From: Bacillus sp. T3
Lineage (GTDB): Bacteria; Bacillota; Bacilli; Bacillales; Cytobacillaceae
Assembly (NCBI RefSeq): GCF_033449965.1
Contig: NZ_CP137761.1
Span: 3,100,001 to 3,164,000 of the forward strand
DNA: 64,000 nucleotides
Direction of reading: 5' to 3'
The notes under the pieces were generated by a model. The model ran no database searches. It was not told the DNA's origin and worked only from the letters and a program-made list of their open reading frames with translations. The first letter of the stretch is position 1, and every line of letters starts with the position of its first letter. Below, in pieces: positions 55,093-63,944 of the stretch. A program made the translations under genes and the position numbers.

Positions 55093-56977
55093 TTATTGCC
55101 AAACGCGCTTATTATCAACACGCTTTGTGAATCCTTTTGCGTCTAGTCTCTCTAAAAATGGAATCATATATTTCCTTGATAAATCGAGAACCTCTTTCGC
55201 ATCGCCCACCTCAAACTCGGGACCAGTGTTGTTCTTTAATGACTCAACAGCACTAGCAAATAAATCCCCGTGCCAATAATATTGGTCATCAAGCGCTGAA
55301 ATCAAACCCTGCTCCTCTAAGAATCGCTTTAGGTCACCACGCAGATTCTCTGGTATTCCCGCTTCATTAAAATAGTCCTGTAAATAACGAACCTTAAATC
55401 CATCTTTTTTTATGACCTGAAGCATATTTTCAGTTCGCTTTGCCCAGCTTTGGGGAACATGGGGTTCAAAATCGCGCAGGAAGACAAATTGATCCTTACG
55501 AGCAAACGTCCCATTCTCTACACCTTGTTCAATCACATAATCTAGTAAAGATTTCGGATATTGCTTTTGCATAGACTGGAGAATCTCAGCTTTATTTAAC
55601 CCTTGCTTCATCGAAAAGTCCTTATGATAATCGCTTAACCGATCATATAGATCATCTTCGATTAGCATAACTAAAGACTTTAACGTGTATTCCTTTCCGT
55701 TATATAAAATGAACTCATCTCCAGTAAGTTCACTGGCTAAGGTCTCTTCATCAAGCGCTGTTCTTTTAATTAACTCGGTCAAGACCAAGCTTTTAGCTTC
55801 GGTTCAGGGCTGCCACAATTCGTTCCTTCGGTGAGCCGATTTTTTTCTTTTCCAATTCTTCAATCGTCTGCACACCAAATCGGTATTTTTCACCGCGAGG
55901 GTCAATCACCCAGCCGCCACCTATTGTTTCTTGGGGGCTCGGCAGGCGGAGAATAAAGCGGTCCCCTCGCTTTGTGACAACTTCCTCTTCCAAACGAAGC
56001 TGGCACAGAATTTCGCCATTTTCTTCTTTCAATTCATTTCGATCAAAGAAAACGATTCGCCCCATCACTTCAGCGGTGCCAATATGACATTTTATCGGCA
56101 TTCTTTGTTTCACCATATAGTCTAAGTCTTCAACGACGCGGATTGCGACGTCGATTGTTCTCGTAACATTGAAATGTTCCGAGGAAACGACCACATCCCC
56201 TCGCTCAAGGTCCTCTTTAGCCACATTAGAAAGGTTTATCGCTGCACGCTGACCAGCAAATGCCTGTTTAGCTGGCTGATGATGAACCTGAAGCTGACGG
56301 GCACGCACTTCAATTCCCTTCGGCATAATCATAAGGGCTTGTCCTTCCTCAACGGTACCTTCATATACTGTACCCAGGACAACTGTACCTTGCCCCTTTA
56401 CTGTAAATACCTGATCAATTGGAAGGCGGAACGCTCCTTTTGCATCTCTCATTTCTTGATTCTTTAACGTGCTTACAATCAATTCTTTCAGCTCATTAAT
56501 CCCTTTTTTCGATAGGCTATCAACAAGCACAAAGGGTGAGCTTTCAAAAACTGTTCCTTGTAATTCTTCGAAAATATCATCCTTTACGAGATCAATAAAC
56601 TCTTCATCGACGCGATCAATTTTCGTGATGGCCACAATCCCATTACGGATACCGAGAAATCCGAGAATATCTAAATGCTCTCTCGTTTGCGGCATTACAC
56701 CTTCATCAGCAGCTACAACCAAAACAACCAGATCTATCCCCGCGACACCTGCAATCATTTGCCGGATGAAGCGTTCATGTCCAGGGACATCAATAACGGA
56801 AATTTGAACTTCCTTATCTTCAAATAGCGGGGCAAAGCCCAACTCAATCGAGATTTGTCTTTCTTTTTCTTCTTTTAAGCGATCCGTATCCACATTTGTT
56901 AATGCTTTCGTCAAGGTGGTTTTACCATGGTCAATATGACCAGCCATTCCGATTGTAAAATATCTTTTTTGCTCCAA
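55093..56977 (-). CDS. selB: Selenocysteine-specific elongation factor SelB, one frameshift
   Basis: About 627 residues when the extra base at 55801-55802 is removed (AALNEAKSLVLTEL). GTPase domain: GMAGHIDHGKTTLTKAL, ISVIDVPGHERFIRQM, and the TKID motif. Domains II/III follow (FRLPIDQVFTVKGQGTVV), then the C-terminal winged helices that bind the SECIS RNA (GIPENLRGDLKRFLEEQGLI region, RKYMIPFLERLDAKGFTKR end). It delivers Sec-tRNA to in-frame UGA codons. Its presence means the strain probably makes selenoproteins; selA, selD and the Sec tRNA are not in the window. Confidence 0.92.
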
Positions 56978-56994
56978 TTATGACACCTACTTCT

Positions 56995-59900
56995 CTATCT
57001 AGTTAATTCATTAGCTGAAACTCTGTCCAGGCTTCCGGATTGCGTGGCGAATACCTCAAGACGTGCATCAATTCGCTCCTTTAATTCGGGAACATGTGAA
57101 ATGATACCGACCAATCGACCGCTACTTTGAATGTCAATTAAAGCTTCAATTGCTTGTTCTAACGATTCTGGATCCAACGTTCCAAAGCCTTCATCGATAA
57201 ACATGGTCTCTAATGAAACACCGCCTGCATATTGCTGGACTACTTCTGCAAGACCAAGTGCAAGTGCCAAAGCAGCCTTAAAGCTTTCTCCACCTGAAAG
57301 TGTTTTAACGTGTCGTTCTTGACCTGTGTATTGGTCAAAAACAAGCAATTCAAGCCCACTTTGGCCGGCTCCTTTTGATCGGTCCGTTTTACGAAGCAAT
57401 TGAAAACGACCGCTTGTCATTTTCGATAAACGACCATTTGCTTGTGATAAAATGTCATCTAAAAATGCAGCTAAAACAAAGCGTTCGAATGTAATTCGAT
57501 AAGTGTTTTGGCCCTTTGCAATTTCATGTAAATGACCAATTAGCTTGTACCGTTCTTCTAGCTCCTTCAATTCCTCATTCAATTTTTCCACTTTTGCAAG
57601 AATATCTTCATTATTTCGTTTTTGCAGCATCCTACTTGTATATTGGTCTTGAAGGGCAATTAGCTGTTGATTAATAGCCGAGAACGATTCTGTCAACTGA
57701 TCTAAATTAGGTGCTTTTACATCTTTCAGTAGCTGCTCAAGCTCAACAAAGCGATCTGTGACGGAGCGGAGCTCTTCACGATATGCACGAATCAGGTCAA
57801 TTAATTGTTGAAGCTCCAGCTCTGACTTTTTAGCTGCCTGATATTCTCCATATTTTTCAAAGCCCTGCTCAGAAAGCTTTTCTACGAAAGCAGCTTTCTC
57901 CTTCTCTAACTTTTCACCTGCCTGGACTACCTGCTGTTCAACCGTTTCGAGGCGAGCCTTTTCAGTTGCATAGCCTTCCCTCGTTTGTTGATAGAGCACA
58001 TTCGCCTTTTCAAATCGAGCAATAAGCTCTGTGTTTCTTTCAACTGCATGGTTGAGAGCTTTCTCATACGAATCAATCGTTCGAAGTTCTTCAGGAATTT
58101 GGCCAATCATTCGGGTTAGCGTAGTTTTGTTTTCCGTAAATTGAATCGTTAATCTATTAAGTTCTTCACGCAATTGCTTGCTTTTATCTTCTAGCTTCAG
58201 CTTATTACTTTCATACTTCTCGATTTGAGCCGCTATGGACTCGAGTTGGCTGATCTTTGTTTTCAACTGAGTTTGTATGCTGATGAGCTCTGAGCGTTCG
58301 GCGTAAATCGATTTCTGAATGGGTTCCAATTCAGTATCTGTAAAACTAGGATGATTTTGAACAATATCAACCTGTAGCTCCGATAAAGATTGAATCACTG
58401 CATTTTGTGCAGATTGATATTGGTAAAAGGTTGATTCAGCCTTTCCCTTTTCAGCCTCTAAAACGGTTACCTGCTGCTTCGCAGCTTTAATGTCCTCTTG
58501 CTGGACCGTCCCCGCTACTGCAATAGCTGGTGCCGGATGGTGGTTTGAACCGCACACAGGACATTGTGCTCCGTCTTGCAGACCGTTTGCAAGAATCGCG
58601 GCTTGATTCTGAAGCCATTTCTGTTCAAGCTCTTCTACTAATGATTTTCCGTCGTTCAGTCGTAAGATGGAATTGTCAAAAAAAGCTTTAGCGTTTTCCA
58701 TAACTGATTTAGATTTCTCATAACGCAATTGCAAATCCTCATATTTTTTTAGCTGGTCAAGCTTCCCATCAAGCAGTTCAATTTTTCGCCTATTTTCTAG
58801 AAACAAAAGCTGTCCTTGCTCAATCTGCCCCTTTTCCTGTTGGAGCTTGATCAATAATTCAGCTGTGTGCAGACTTTCTTCCTCTGCTTGCTTTTGCTGA
58901 TCCTGGAGATTTGCAAGTTGCTGCCTTAATTGTTGGACCGTTAATTCTAGGTTTGAAAATGAATATACATCCTCCTTGATAAACTGAAGGTTCTTAACGT
59001 GATCAGCAGCTTGTTTCCGCTCATGCTCTCGTTCCTTCTCTTCTTCAAGTAACCTAGTATGTTCTTCAAGCTGTTTCGATAATTTGGTCACTCGTTCGTG
59101 AAGTATTGTTGCATTGTCCTTTGCTCCGTCTAGCTCTTTTTTTAAATGATGACAAAGCTCTTCCTGCTTAGCGAGTAATGCCGCTTTTTGACCTAAACCG
59201 ACTTCCTTCTGCATTTTTTCATAGTTATCCTGTTGGTTTTCAAGTTCCAATTTCTTTGAAAAAAGTTCATCCTTCAACTTCAATTGTTTTAAGATTAATT
59301 CCGCTTCATAAATGCTTTGTTGAAGGGTATCCCGCTCTGTTTGTTTTGTATTTATTTCTTGTTTTAATAGATGAAGATTTTCATTTTGGGCGATAATCTC
59401 TTGCTTCAGCAGGGGAAGGATTAGCGTGTCATTTACACTGTCAGCCTCAAGGTAGCTCTTAAGTTCTTCATTATCCACTACTTGAATTCCGCGAATGGAT
59501 ATACTCCGTTCCTCCATTTGCTTTTCAACCGTTCGTTTCAATTCAGTCGCTTCTTCCTTGAGCTTTTCTTCGACTTGTTTATAAATCTCAGTATGGAACA
59601 AGCGTTGCAGGATAACCTCTTTGTCCTTGCTATCCGATGTTAACAACTTCCGAAATTCCCCTTGCGGAATCATTAAGATTTGCCTAAATTGATTGCTATC
59701 AATTAACATAATTTCTTTAATTCGTTCATCAACATCCCGTACATTTGCCGCAAGAAGCTGTTTATTCCCTTCACCATCGAAAAGATATAGCTCCGCTTTC
59801 GCGTTTATCGTTGTATAACCTTCCCCATTCTTTTTCTTCTTTAACTGCTGAGGGGCTCGCCAAATATAATATCGTTTCCCCCGTAATGTAAATTCTAGTG

Positions 59901-60138
59901 CGACCTCTGTTGGGTCCTCCTCATTAGCAAATTGGCTACGAAGCTCTGGACCGTTCCGATCTTCCCCACTAGCTTTGCCGTAAATCGCATAGCTAATTCC
60001 GTCAAAGATGGTCGTTTTTCCCGCCCCTGTTTTCCCAGATATGACAAACATTGTCCGATTACCAAGCAGAGAAAAATCAATATCCTCTTTACTGGCGTAT
60101 GGTCCAAACGCTTGCATCATCAAATGAATTGGTTTCAT
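56995..60138 (-). CDS. sbcC: Exonuclease subunit SbcC (Rad50-like)
   Basis: About 1047 residues. Head domain: MKPIHLMMQAFGPYASKEDI and Walker A ISGKTGAGKTTIFDGISYAI. Two long coiled coils flank the zinc hook CPVCGSNHHP near the middle. C-terminal head: KTLSGGESFKAALALALGLA signature and ETMFIDEGFGTLDPESLEQA (Walker B). With SbcD it cuts hairpins and processes DNA ends. I prefer ATG 60138 (MKPIHL), which overlaps the sbcD stop. Confidence 0.95.
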   Translation of the reverse strand: MKPIHLMMQAFGPYASKEDIDFSLLGNRTMFVISGKTGAGKTTIFDGISYAIYGKASGEDRNGPELRSQFANEEDPTEVALEFTLRGKRYYIWRAPQQLKKKKNGEGYTTINAKAELYLFDGEGNKQLLAANVRDVDERIKEIMLIDSNQFRQILMIPQGEFRKLLTSDSKDKEVILQRLFHTEIYKQVEEKLKEEATELKRTVEKQMEERSISIRGIQVVDNEELKSYLEADSVNDTLILPLLKQEIIAQNENLHLLKQEINTKQTERDTLQQSIYEAELILKQLKLKDELFSKKLELENQQDNYEKMQKEVGLGQKAALLAKQEELCHHLKKELDGAKDNATILHERVTKLSKQLEEHTRLLEEEKEREHERKQAADHVKNLQFIKEDVYSFSNLELTVQQLRQQLANLQDQQKQAEEESLHTAELLIKLQQEKGQIEQGQLLFLENRRKIELLDGKLDQLKKYEDLQLRYEKSKSVMENAKAFFDNSILRLNDGKSLVEELEQKWLQNQAAILANGLQDGAQCPVCGSNHHPAPAIAVAGTVQQEDIKAAKQQVTVLEAEKGKAESTFYQYQSAQNAVIQSLSELQVDIVQNHPSFTDTELEPIQKSIYAERSELISIQTQLKTKISQLESIAAQIEKYESNKLKLEDKSKQLREELNRLTIQFTENKTTLTRMIGQIPEELRTIDSYEKALNHAVERNTELIARFEKANVLYQQTREGYATEKARLETVEQQVVQAGEKLEKEKAAFVEKLSEQGFEKYGEYQAAKKSELELQQLIDLIRAYREELRSVTDRFVELEQLLKDVKAPNLDQLTESFSAINQQLIALQDQYTSRMLQKRNNEDILAKVEKLNEELKELEERYKLIGHLHEIAKGQNTYRITFERFVLAAFLDDILSQANGRLSKMTSGRFQLLRKTDRSKGAGQSGLELLVFDQYTGQERHVKTLSGGESFKAALALALGLAEVVQQYAGGVSLETMFIDEGFGTLDPESLEQAIEALIDIQSSGRLVGIISHVPELKERIDARLEVFATQSGSLDRVSANELTR

Positions 60139-60139
60139 C

Positions 60140-61282
60140 CTATTCACCCCCTTCTTTGTGCACTTTATCGATGACTGAGACCATTGCCTCTCGCTTTTCT
60201 TCCGTAAATTCAGCCGTTGTCATTTCTTGATAAAATTGTTCAAAAAGTTCAAGCTCTGACTTCCGTTCATCCTTTTGGATTGATAACGATGTCTTCTTCT
60301 TAAGATCAACCGCAGCAATCTTTCGTTCCAAATGAAGGACATTTTCGTATACCTGACGCAGCTTATTGATTGGGTCAATTAATGCACCTTCATCTAGTAG
60401 CGTCACTTTTAAATAATCATCTACTTTTTGCTTTTCATAAAAGCTTGGGTCAAGTAACTCCTCAAGATAGCCCTCAAGCTCCCGCATATCCTGGTTAGGA
60501 GTTAGAGAGCGGTAGCGCTGCTCAAACTGTCCTTTATCATTCATTTCAATAATCGAAATGGATTTGTTTTGTTTTGCTTCAGAAAATGAATATTTTAATA
60601 AAGAACCGGAATACTTTACTGTGTCATGGCGAATGGCCTCCGGGCTGTGAAGATGGCCTAAAGCTGTATAGGAAAATGGAGCAAAAAGCTCAGCTCCCAC
60701 ACATCCTGATCCCCCAACTGATAATGTCCGTTCAGAATCTGAAGTTTGTCCACCTAAAACAAAGGCGTGACCAACTAAGACATTTGGTTCATTGTGATTC
60801 ATATTTTTTTCTATTTGATCAATAATGGCACGCATCGCCTCTTGATGAGAATGAATGGTGTCATTTTCGAGTAATTGACGTACGATTCCAGGTTCTGCAT
60901 AAGGAATAAGATAAAAATTTACACCATTTATTTGAACAGGACGAAAATCCTTTGTTAGTTTTCCTGTTAGATAAAAATCACTATTGCGATACCATGAGCT
61001 CCCAAACGAGAGACGCTCTGCACTATCGTGATTGCCTGCAATGGCGACAATAGGGGTTTTTAATTCAACATTAAGCTTATATAATACTTCATCTAAAAGC
61101 TCAACTGCTTCAGTAGGCGGGACAGAACGATCATATAAATCGCCCGCGATGACAATTGCATCTGGCTTTTCCTCTTGGACGACATCAGCAAACTCCGCCA
61201 AGACTATTTTTTGATCTTCTGTCATGTACTTTCCATGGACAAGCTTACCAAGATGCCAGTCAGCCGTATGAATGAACTTCAT
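60140..61282 (-). CDS. sbcD: Exonuclease subunit SbcD (Mre11-like)
   Basis: About 380 residues from ATG 61282 (GAAGGTG 6 bases upstream), giving the canonical MKFIHTADWHLGKLVHGK. The phosphodiesterase metal motifs are DWHLGK, IVIAGDLYDRSVPP, IAGNHDSAERL, and VLVGHAFVLGG and LGHLHSPE. It forms the SbcCD nuclease with the next gene. Confidence 0.95.
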   Translation of the reverse strand: MKFIHTADWHLGKLVHGKYMTEDQKIVLAEFADVVQEEKPDAIVIAGDLYDRSVPPTEAVELLDEVLYKLNVELKTPIVAIAGNHDSAERLSFGSSWYRNSDFYLTGKLTKDFRPVQINGVNFYLIPYAEPGIVRQLLENDTIHSHQEAMRAIIDQIEKNMNHNEPNVLVGHAFVLGGQTSDSERTLSVGGSGCVGAELFAPFSYTALGHLHSPEAIRHDTVKYSGSLLKYSFSEAKQNKSISIIEMNDKGQFEQRYRSLTPNQDMRELEGYLEELLDPSFYEKQKVDDYLKVTLLDEGALIDPINKLRQVYENVLHLERKIAAVDLKKKTSLSIQKDERKSELELFEQFYQEMTTAEFTEEKREAMVSVIDKVHKEGGE

Positions 61283-61420
61283 GTCTATCACCTTCTCTAT
61301 TAAACTTCTTGAATCACTAATCTCCATTATATCAAACATGAGAAAAGAATTAATTTATGAGGTGATGATTTGCTGAAACTTTGTTGTGAATTTATTATTA
61401 TTTTAGGTGTTAAAATTGTT

Positions 61421-61513
61421 TGTTGATTTCCGCTCCAGGTACTCGCTTTCCGCGGTGGAGTCCGGGAGCCTCCTTCTCCCGCAGGAGTCTCGCACCTTCC
61501 GCTCCAATCAACA
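61421..61513. repeat. GC-rich palindromic Bacillaceae repeat, short copy
   Basis: Same ends as the copy at 28650-28778 (GTTGATTTCCGCTCCAGG and CCTTCCGCTCCAATCAAC) but missing about 37 internal bases: GGAGCCTCC runs directly into TTCTCCCGCAGGAG. In this copy the outer arms match better (TTCCGCTCCA on both sides). Confidence 0.8.
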
Positions 61514-61591
61514 AAGTGTTCATCAATCGACATTCTCAATTATCAATACCATTATTTTAATAAAACATTAATCCATAATTACTCGACAAAA

Positions 61592-61620
61592 AACAGCTCA
61601 ACCATGAAGGCTGAGCTGTT
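61592..61620 (-). terminator. Terminator of the cold-shock gene
   Basis: AACAGCTCA (61592-61600) and TGAGCTGTT (61612-61620) form a 9-bp perfect stem with a T-rich tail on the minus strand. Confidence 0.92.
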
Positions 61621-61638
61621 AAGAATTTTTAGGTTGAA

Positions 61639-61839
61639 TTATTTCTTTTGAACGTTTGCAGCTTGTGGTCCACGAGCACCTTCAACAACTTCGAAAGATA
61701 CTTCTTGACCTTCTTCTAATGTTTTGAAGCCTTCTGATTGGATAGCAGAATAATGAACGAATACGTCATTTCCGTCTTCAGCTTCGATAAATCCAAAACC
61801 TTTTTCTGAGTTGAACCATTTTACTTTACCGTTTTTCAT
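61639..61839 (-). CDS. CspA-family cold-shock protein
   Basis: 66 residues, single cold-shock domain with RNP1 KGFGFIEAED and RNP2 DVFVHYSAI motifs. It binds single-stranded RNA/DNA and melts structure, acting as an RNA chaperone. B. subtilis has three near-identical paralogues (CspB, CspC, CspD), so the exact letter is not assigned. Long leader of more than 100 bases upstream. Confidence 0.95.
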   Translation of the reverse strand: MKNGKVKWFNSEKGFGFIEAEDGNDVFVHYSAIQSEGFKTLEEGQEVSFEVVEGARGPQAANVQKK

Positions 61840-61990
61840 GTGAAAAAATCCTCCTATTGGCTGGTCCTCAGAGGAGAGACCATGTAAAATTCACCAATTT
61901 ACAACGTTGATAGCTTTACTTTTAATTACTTATCCAAACGTATTCAAAACATTAGAACAAGCTTTTTGCATAAATCTAACACGATGCAAC
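61840..61990 (-). promoter_or_regulatory. Cold-shock gene leader with hairpin facing the ribosome binding site
   Basis: A hairpin (TGGTC...GACCA, 61862-61882) lies just upstream of the AGGAGGA ribosome binding site (61849-61855). On the mRNA it contains TCTCCTCT, which could alternatively pair with the ribosome binding site. Cold-shock genes are commonly controlled by such leaders. Confidence 0.4.
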
Positions 61991-62052
61991 GGCTTATGAA
62001 AAATATAGCATTTTTTTCCCTAAATGTCAATATTCCCAATGGTTTGCATTCC

Positions 62053-62187
62053 CTATTTCATGCGGTCTGGAAGCGTTTGAATCGATAGGACAACACTATC
62101 TAATTTTGCTTCAATACGATGCAATAAATAGAGCGTGACCACGATTGGAAATCCAACATCCCTTATGAACGGAATGAATTGCTCCAC
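62053..62187 (-). CDS. YvrJ family small membrane protein
   Basis: 44 residues from GTG 62187 (GGGGAGAG upstream). MEQFIPFIRDVGFPIVVTLY and LLHRIEAKLDSVVLSI followed by QTLPDRM match the YvrJ family: one membrane helix and an amphipathic tail. It usually follows DUF1659 and DUF2922 genes, as here. Function unknown. Confidence 0.8.
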   Translation of the reverse strand: MEQFIPFIRDVGFPIVVTLYLLHRIEAKLDSVVLSIQTLPDRMK

Positions 62188-62230
62188 AATTGTTCTCTCC
62201 CCTCATTTGCTTAGTTTCAAAAAGTCAGAG

Positions 62231-62254
62231 CCGGTATCATGTCTGAAACCGGCC
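62231..62254 (-). terminator. Hairpin between the DUF2922 and yvrJ-like genes
   Basis: GCCGGT and ACCGGC (62231-62254) pair, followed on the minus strand by TCTGACTTTTTG. Probably a partial terminator, since the yvrJ-like gene normally belongs to the same unit. Confidence 0.6.
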
Positions 62255-62272
62255 CCAAGATTCTATTCATTA

Positions 62273-62488
62273 CTACAATTCGTAATCCGTCACATTACGA
62301 TCAACAACCCGTGCACCACTAACACTAGTTAAAAAGCCATTTCCAGTAAAAAACGCCTGTGAAGTAATGATTGCCTCCATCGCCTGTTTTACGAGAACAG
62401 GATCGATTGGCTCCTTGGGATTGTCAATAGATAATCGGCCAGATTTTCCAGTATCCGTTACAAAAAGCAATTCTAATGTTTTTGCCAT
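62273..62488 (-). CDS. DUF2922 family protein
   Basis: About 71 residues from ATG 62488 (AGGAGGTG 6 bases upstream). KTLELLFVTDTGKSGRLSID and the C-terminal SGARVVDRNVTDYEL match DUF2922, a small protein always paired with DUF1659. Role unknown. Confidence 0.85.
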   Translation of the reverse strand: MAKTLELLFVTDTGKSGRLSIDNPKEPIDPVLVKQAMEAIITSQAFFTGNGFLTSVSGARVVDRNVTDYEL

Positions 62489-62527
62489 TGTATTCACCTC
62501 CTAGCTTTTCATTGATCCAAAATGTTA

Positions 62528-62746
62528 TTATGCAATAACATCTAGGCTGTTATTTCGTTCCAAAGAAATCAGCGGATAAGAACTTAAGCTTGCTATTGCT
62601 TGTGAAGCTTGATAAATCTGCTCGACTGTTGCTTCCTTCCGAACATTGTTGAAGCTTTTACTCTTGATGATTGGTTCACCATTACCATCCAAGCCTGTTT
62701 CAAAAAACAGGCGGATTCCAGTGTCTTTCAACATTTCCTGTGCCAT
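62528..62746 (-). CDS. DUF1659 family protein
   Basis: 72 residues, start behind GGAGG. GIRLFFETGLDGNGEPIIKS, KSFNNVRKEATVEQIYQASQ and AIASLSSYPL match DUF1659. First gene of the DUF1659-DUF2922-YvrJ unit widespread in Bacillus. Confidence 0.85.
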   Translation of the reverse strand: MAQEMLKDTGIRLFFETGLDGNGEPIIKSKSFNNVRKEATVEQIYQASQAIASLSSYPLISLERNNSLDVIA

Positions 62747-62996
62747 CTTCCTTCACCTCCTTTCACACTTTATATATAAGTGAAAAGAAGAAAAGGACAG
62801 GATTAAGTAAAAAGTTTTTCCTCAGTTGCTCAATTTAGGAAAAACTGTGATATTATTTATTTTTAAAAAATGTTTGGCAAAGGTTTTAATTTGGGGAATG
62901 TTTGGGAGAAGGACTATATAAACCCATAATATTTTGACAAAGAACATGTCAAAATAAGAACTGTTGCTTCATTCTAACAAAAGGGAGATGGTCTTT

Positions 62997-63407
62997 TTGA
63001 GATGGCACAAACGTGTTTTATCAATGATTCAAGAACGACAAACGAAGAAGGTTGCCCTCGCTGTGGATACTTCATCCAATCAAGTCAATGCAATTCTAAT
63101 CAATAACATTGTAAAATTATTTGAACAATTAAAGCCTGACACGATCTTAGTTCAAGCTGACTATCAAATACGAAGTATTGAGCCGATTAAATCGGATACA
63201 ATTAAGTATTATAATCACGGGAAAGCCTCCTACACGTTAGTCCTTGAGTGGGCGCAAGCAGAGAATATTGATACACTGTTTTACATTACAGATGTAACTG
63301 GCTTTTTTTACGAAGAAATGGAAAAAGTAAATTATGAAACGTTTTGGCTCGTTCCAAACGATTTTCTTCCAAAGGTACCATTCGGAAAAGCGATAAAAGT
63401 AGCATAA
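62997..63407 (+). CDS. Short protein resembling the VWA-like (DUF2201) domain
   Basis: About 136 residues from TTG 62997 (GGGAG 9 bases upstream; ATG 62988 is too close). KKVALAVDTSSNQVNAILIN, QLKPDTILVQADYQIRSIEP, IDTLFYITDVTGFFYEEM and ETFWLVPNDFLPKVPFGKAI follow the VWA-like metallopeptidase-associated domain, usually the C-terminal half of a protein of about 400 residues. Here only that domain is present, so it is either a stand-alone form or a remnant. The MIDAS-like DTSSN lacks the usual Gly-Ser. Confidence 0.6.
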   Translation: MRWHKRVLSMIQERQTKKVALAVDTSSNQVNAILINNIVKLFEQLKPDTILVQADYQIRSIEPIKSDTIKYYNHGKASYTLVLEWAQAENIDTLFYITDVTGFFYEEMEKVNYETFWLVPNDFLPKVPFGKAIKVA

Positions 63408-63442
63408 TGCATGTTTCATTGTTTTAAATGACTTATTCTAAC

Positions 63443-63477
63443 AAAAAAAGAACCCAAGGTTTTTCACACCTTGGGTT
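63443..63477 (-). terminator. Terminator of the spo0E-like gene
   Basis: AACCCAAGGT (63451-63460) and ACCTTGGGTT (63468-63477) form a 10-bp perfect stem followed on the minus strand by a run of seven T residues. Confidence 0.92.
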
Positions 63478-63499
63478 GTATGGCAAGATTGGAAATTGA

Positions 63500-63673
63500 T
63501 TATTGTTTAACGTCAATGAGGACCTTTTGAAGCATGAAAATTTTTCTATCCAAATTTTGACTGACTTGAACTACAGAAGGGTCACTTAGATTTTTATTTT
63601 TTGAAAGCTCATACAGTACTTGACGATCCTCATTAATACATCTGTTCAATTCCAGGACTTGGTTTAACATCAT
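63500..63673 (-). CDS. Spo0E-family aspartyl-phosphate phosphatase
   Basis: 57 residues from ATG 63673 (or the ATG three bases on) with AAAGGAAG upstream. A helical hairpin: LNQVLELNRCINEDRQVLYE and SVVQVSQNLDRKIFMLQKVL, with the SQxLD signature of Spo0E phosphatases. These dephosphorylate Spo0A-P and so delay sporulation. Confidence 0.85.
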   Translation of the reverse strand: MMLNQVLELNRCINEDRQVLYELSKNKNLSDPSVVQVSQNLDRKIFMLQKVLIDVKQ

Positions 63674-63760
63674 TTTAAACTTCCTTTCAAGATATTAAAT
63701 ATCCCAATGATGACTGATTAAATACGAGGCATTTCATTATGTAATATAGTAAAGTTAATT

Positions 63761-63780
63761 TTGAGCGAACGCTCGTTCAA
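63761..63780. promoter_or_regulatory. Possible TetR-type operator upstream of the spo0E-like gene
   Basis: TTGAGCGAACGCTCGTTCAA is an imperfect 20-bp palindrome of the kind bound by TetR-family repressors. It lies in the 271-base gap 63674-63944, which holds no gene I can support, about 90 bases before the spo0E-like start. Confidence 0.35.
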
Positions 63781-63944
63781 CGGTTTTTCTAATTTTATAA
63801 TATATAAAATATTCTAAAAATTCAATAAGAAAACTCGAACTTTTTTCTTTTATTTAATTAATTTTAGCGAATCGATATAATAGTCCAAACCCTTCATCAT
63901 CCCTTTCATACACTATTATAATCAAGTGATTGGAGGTGGAAAGA

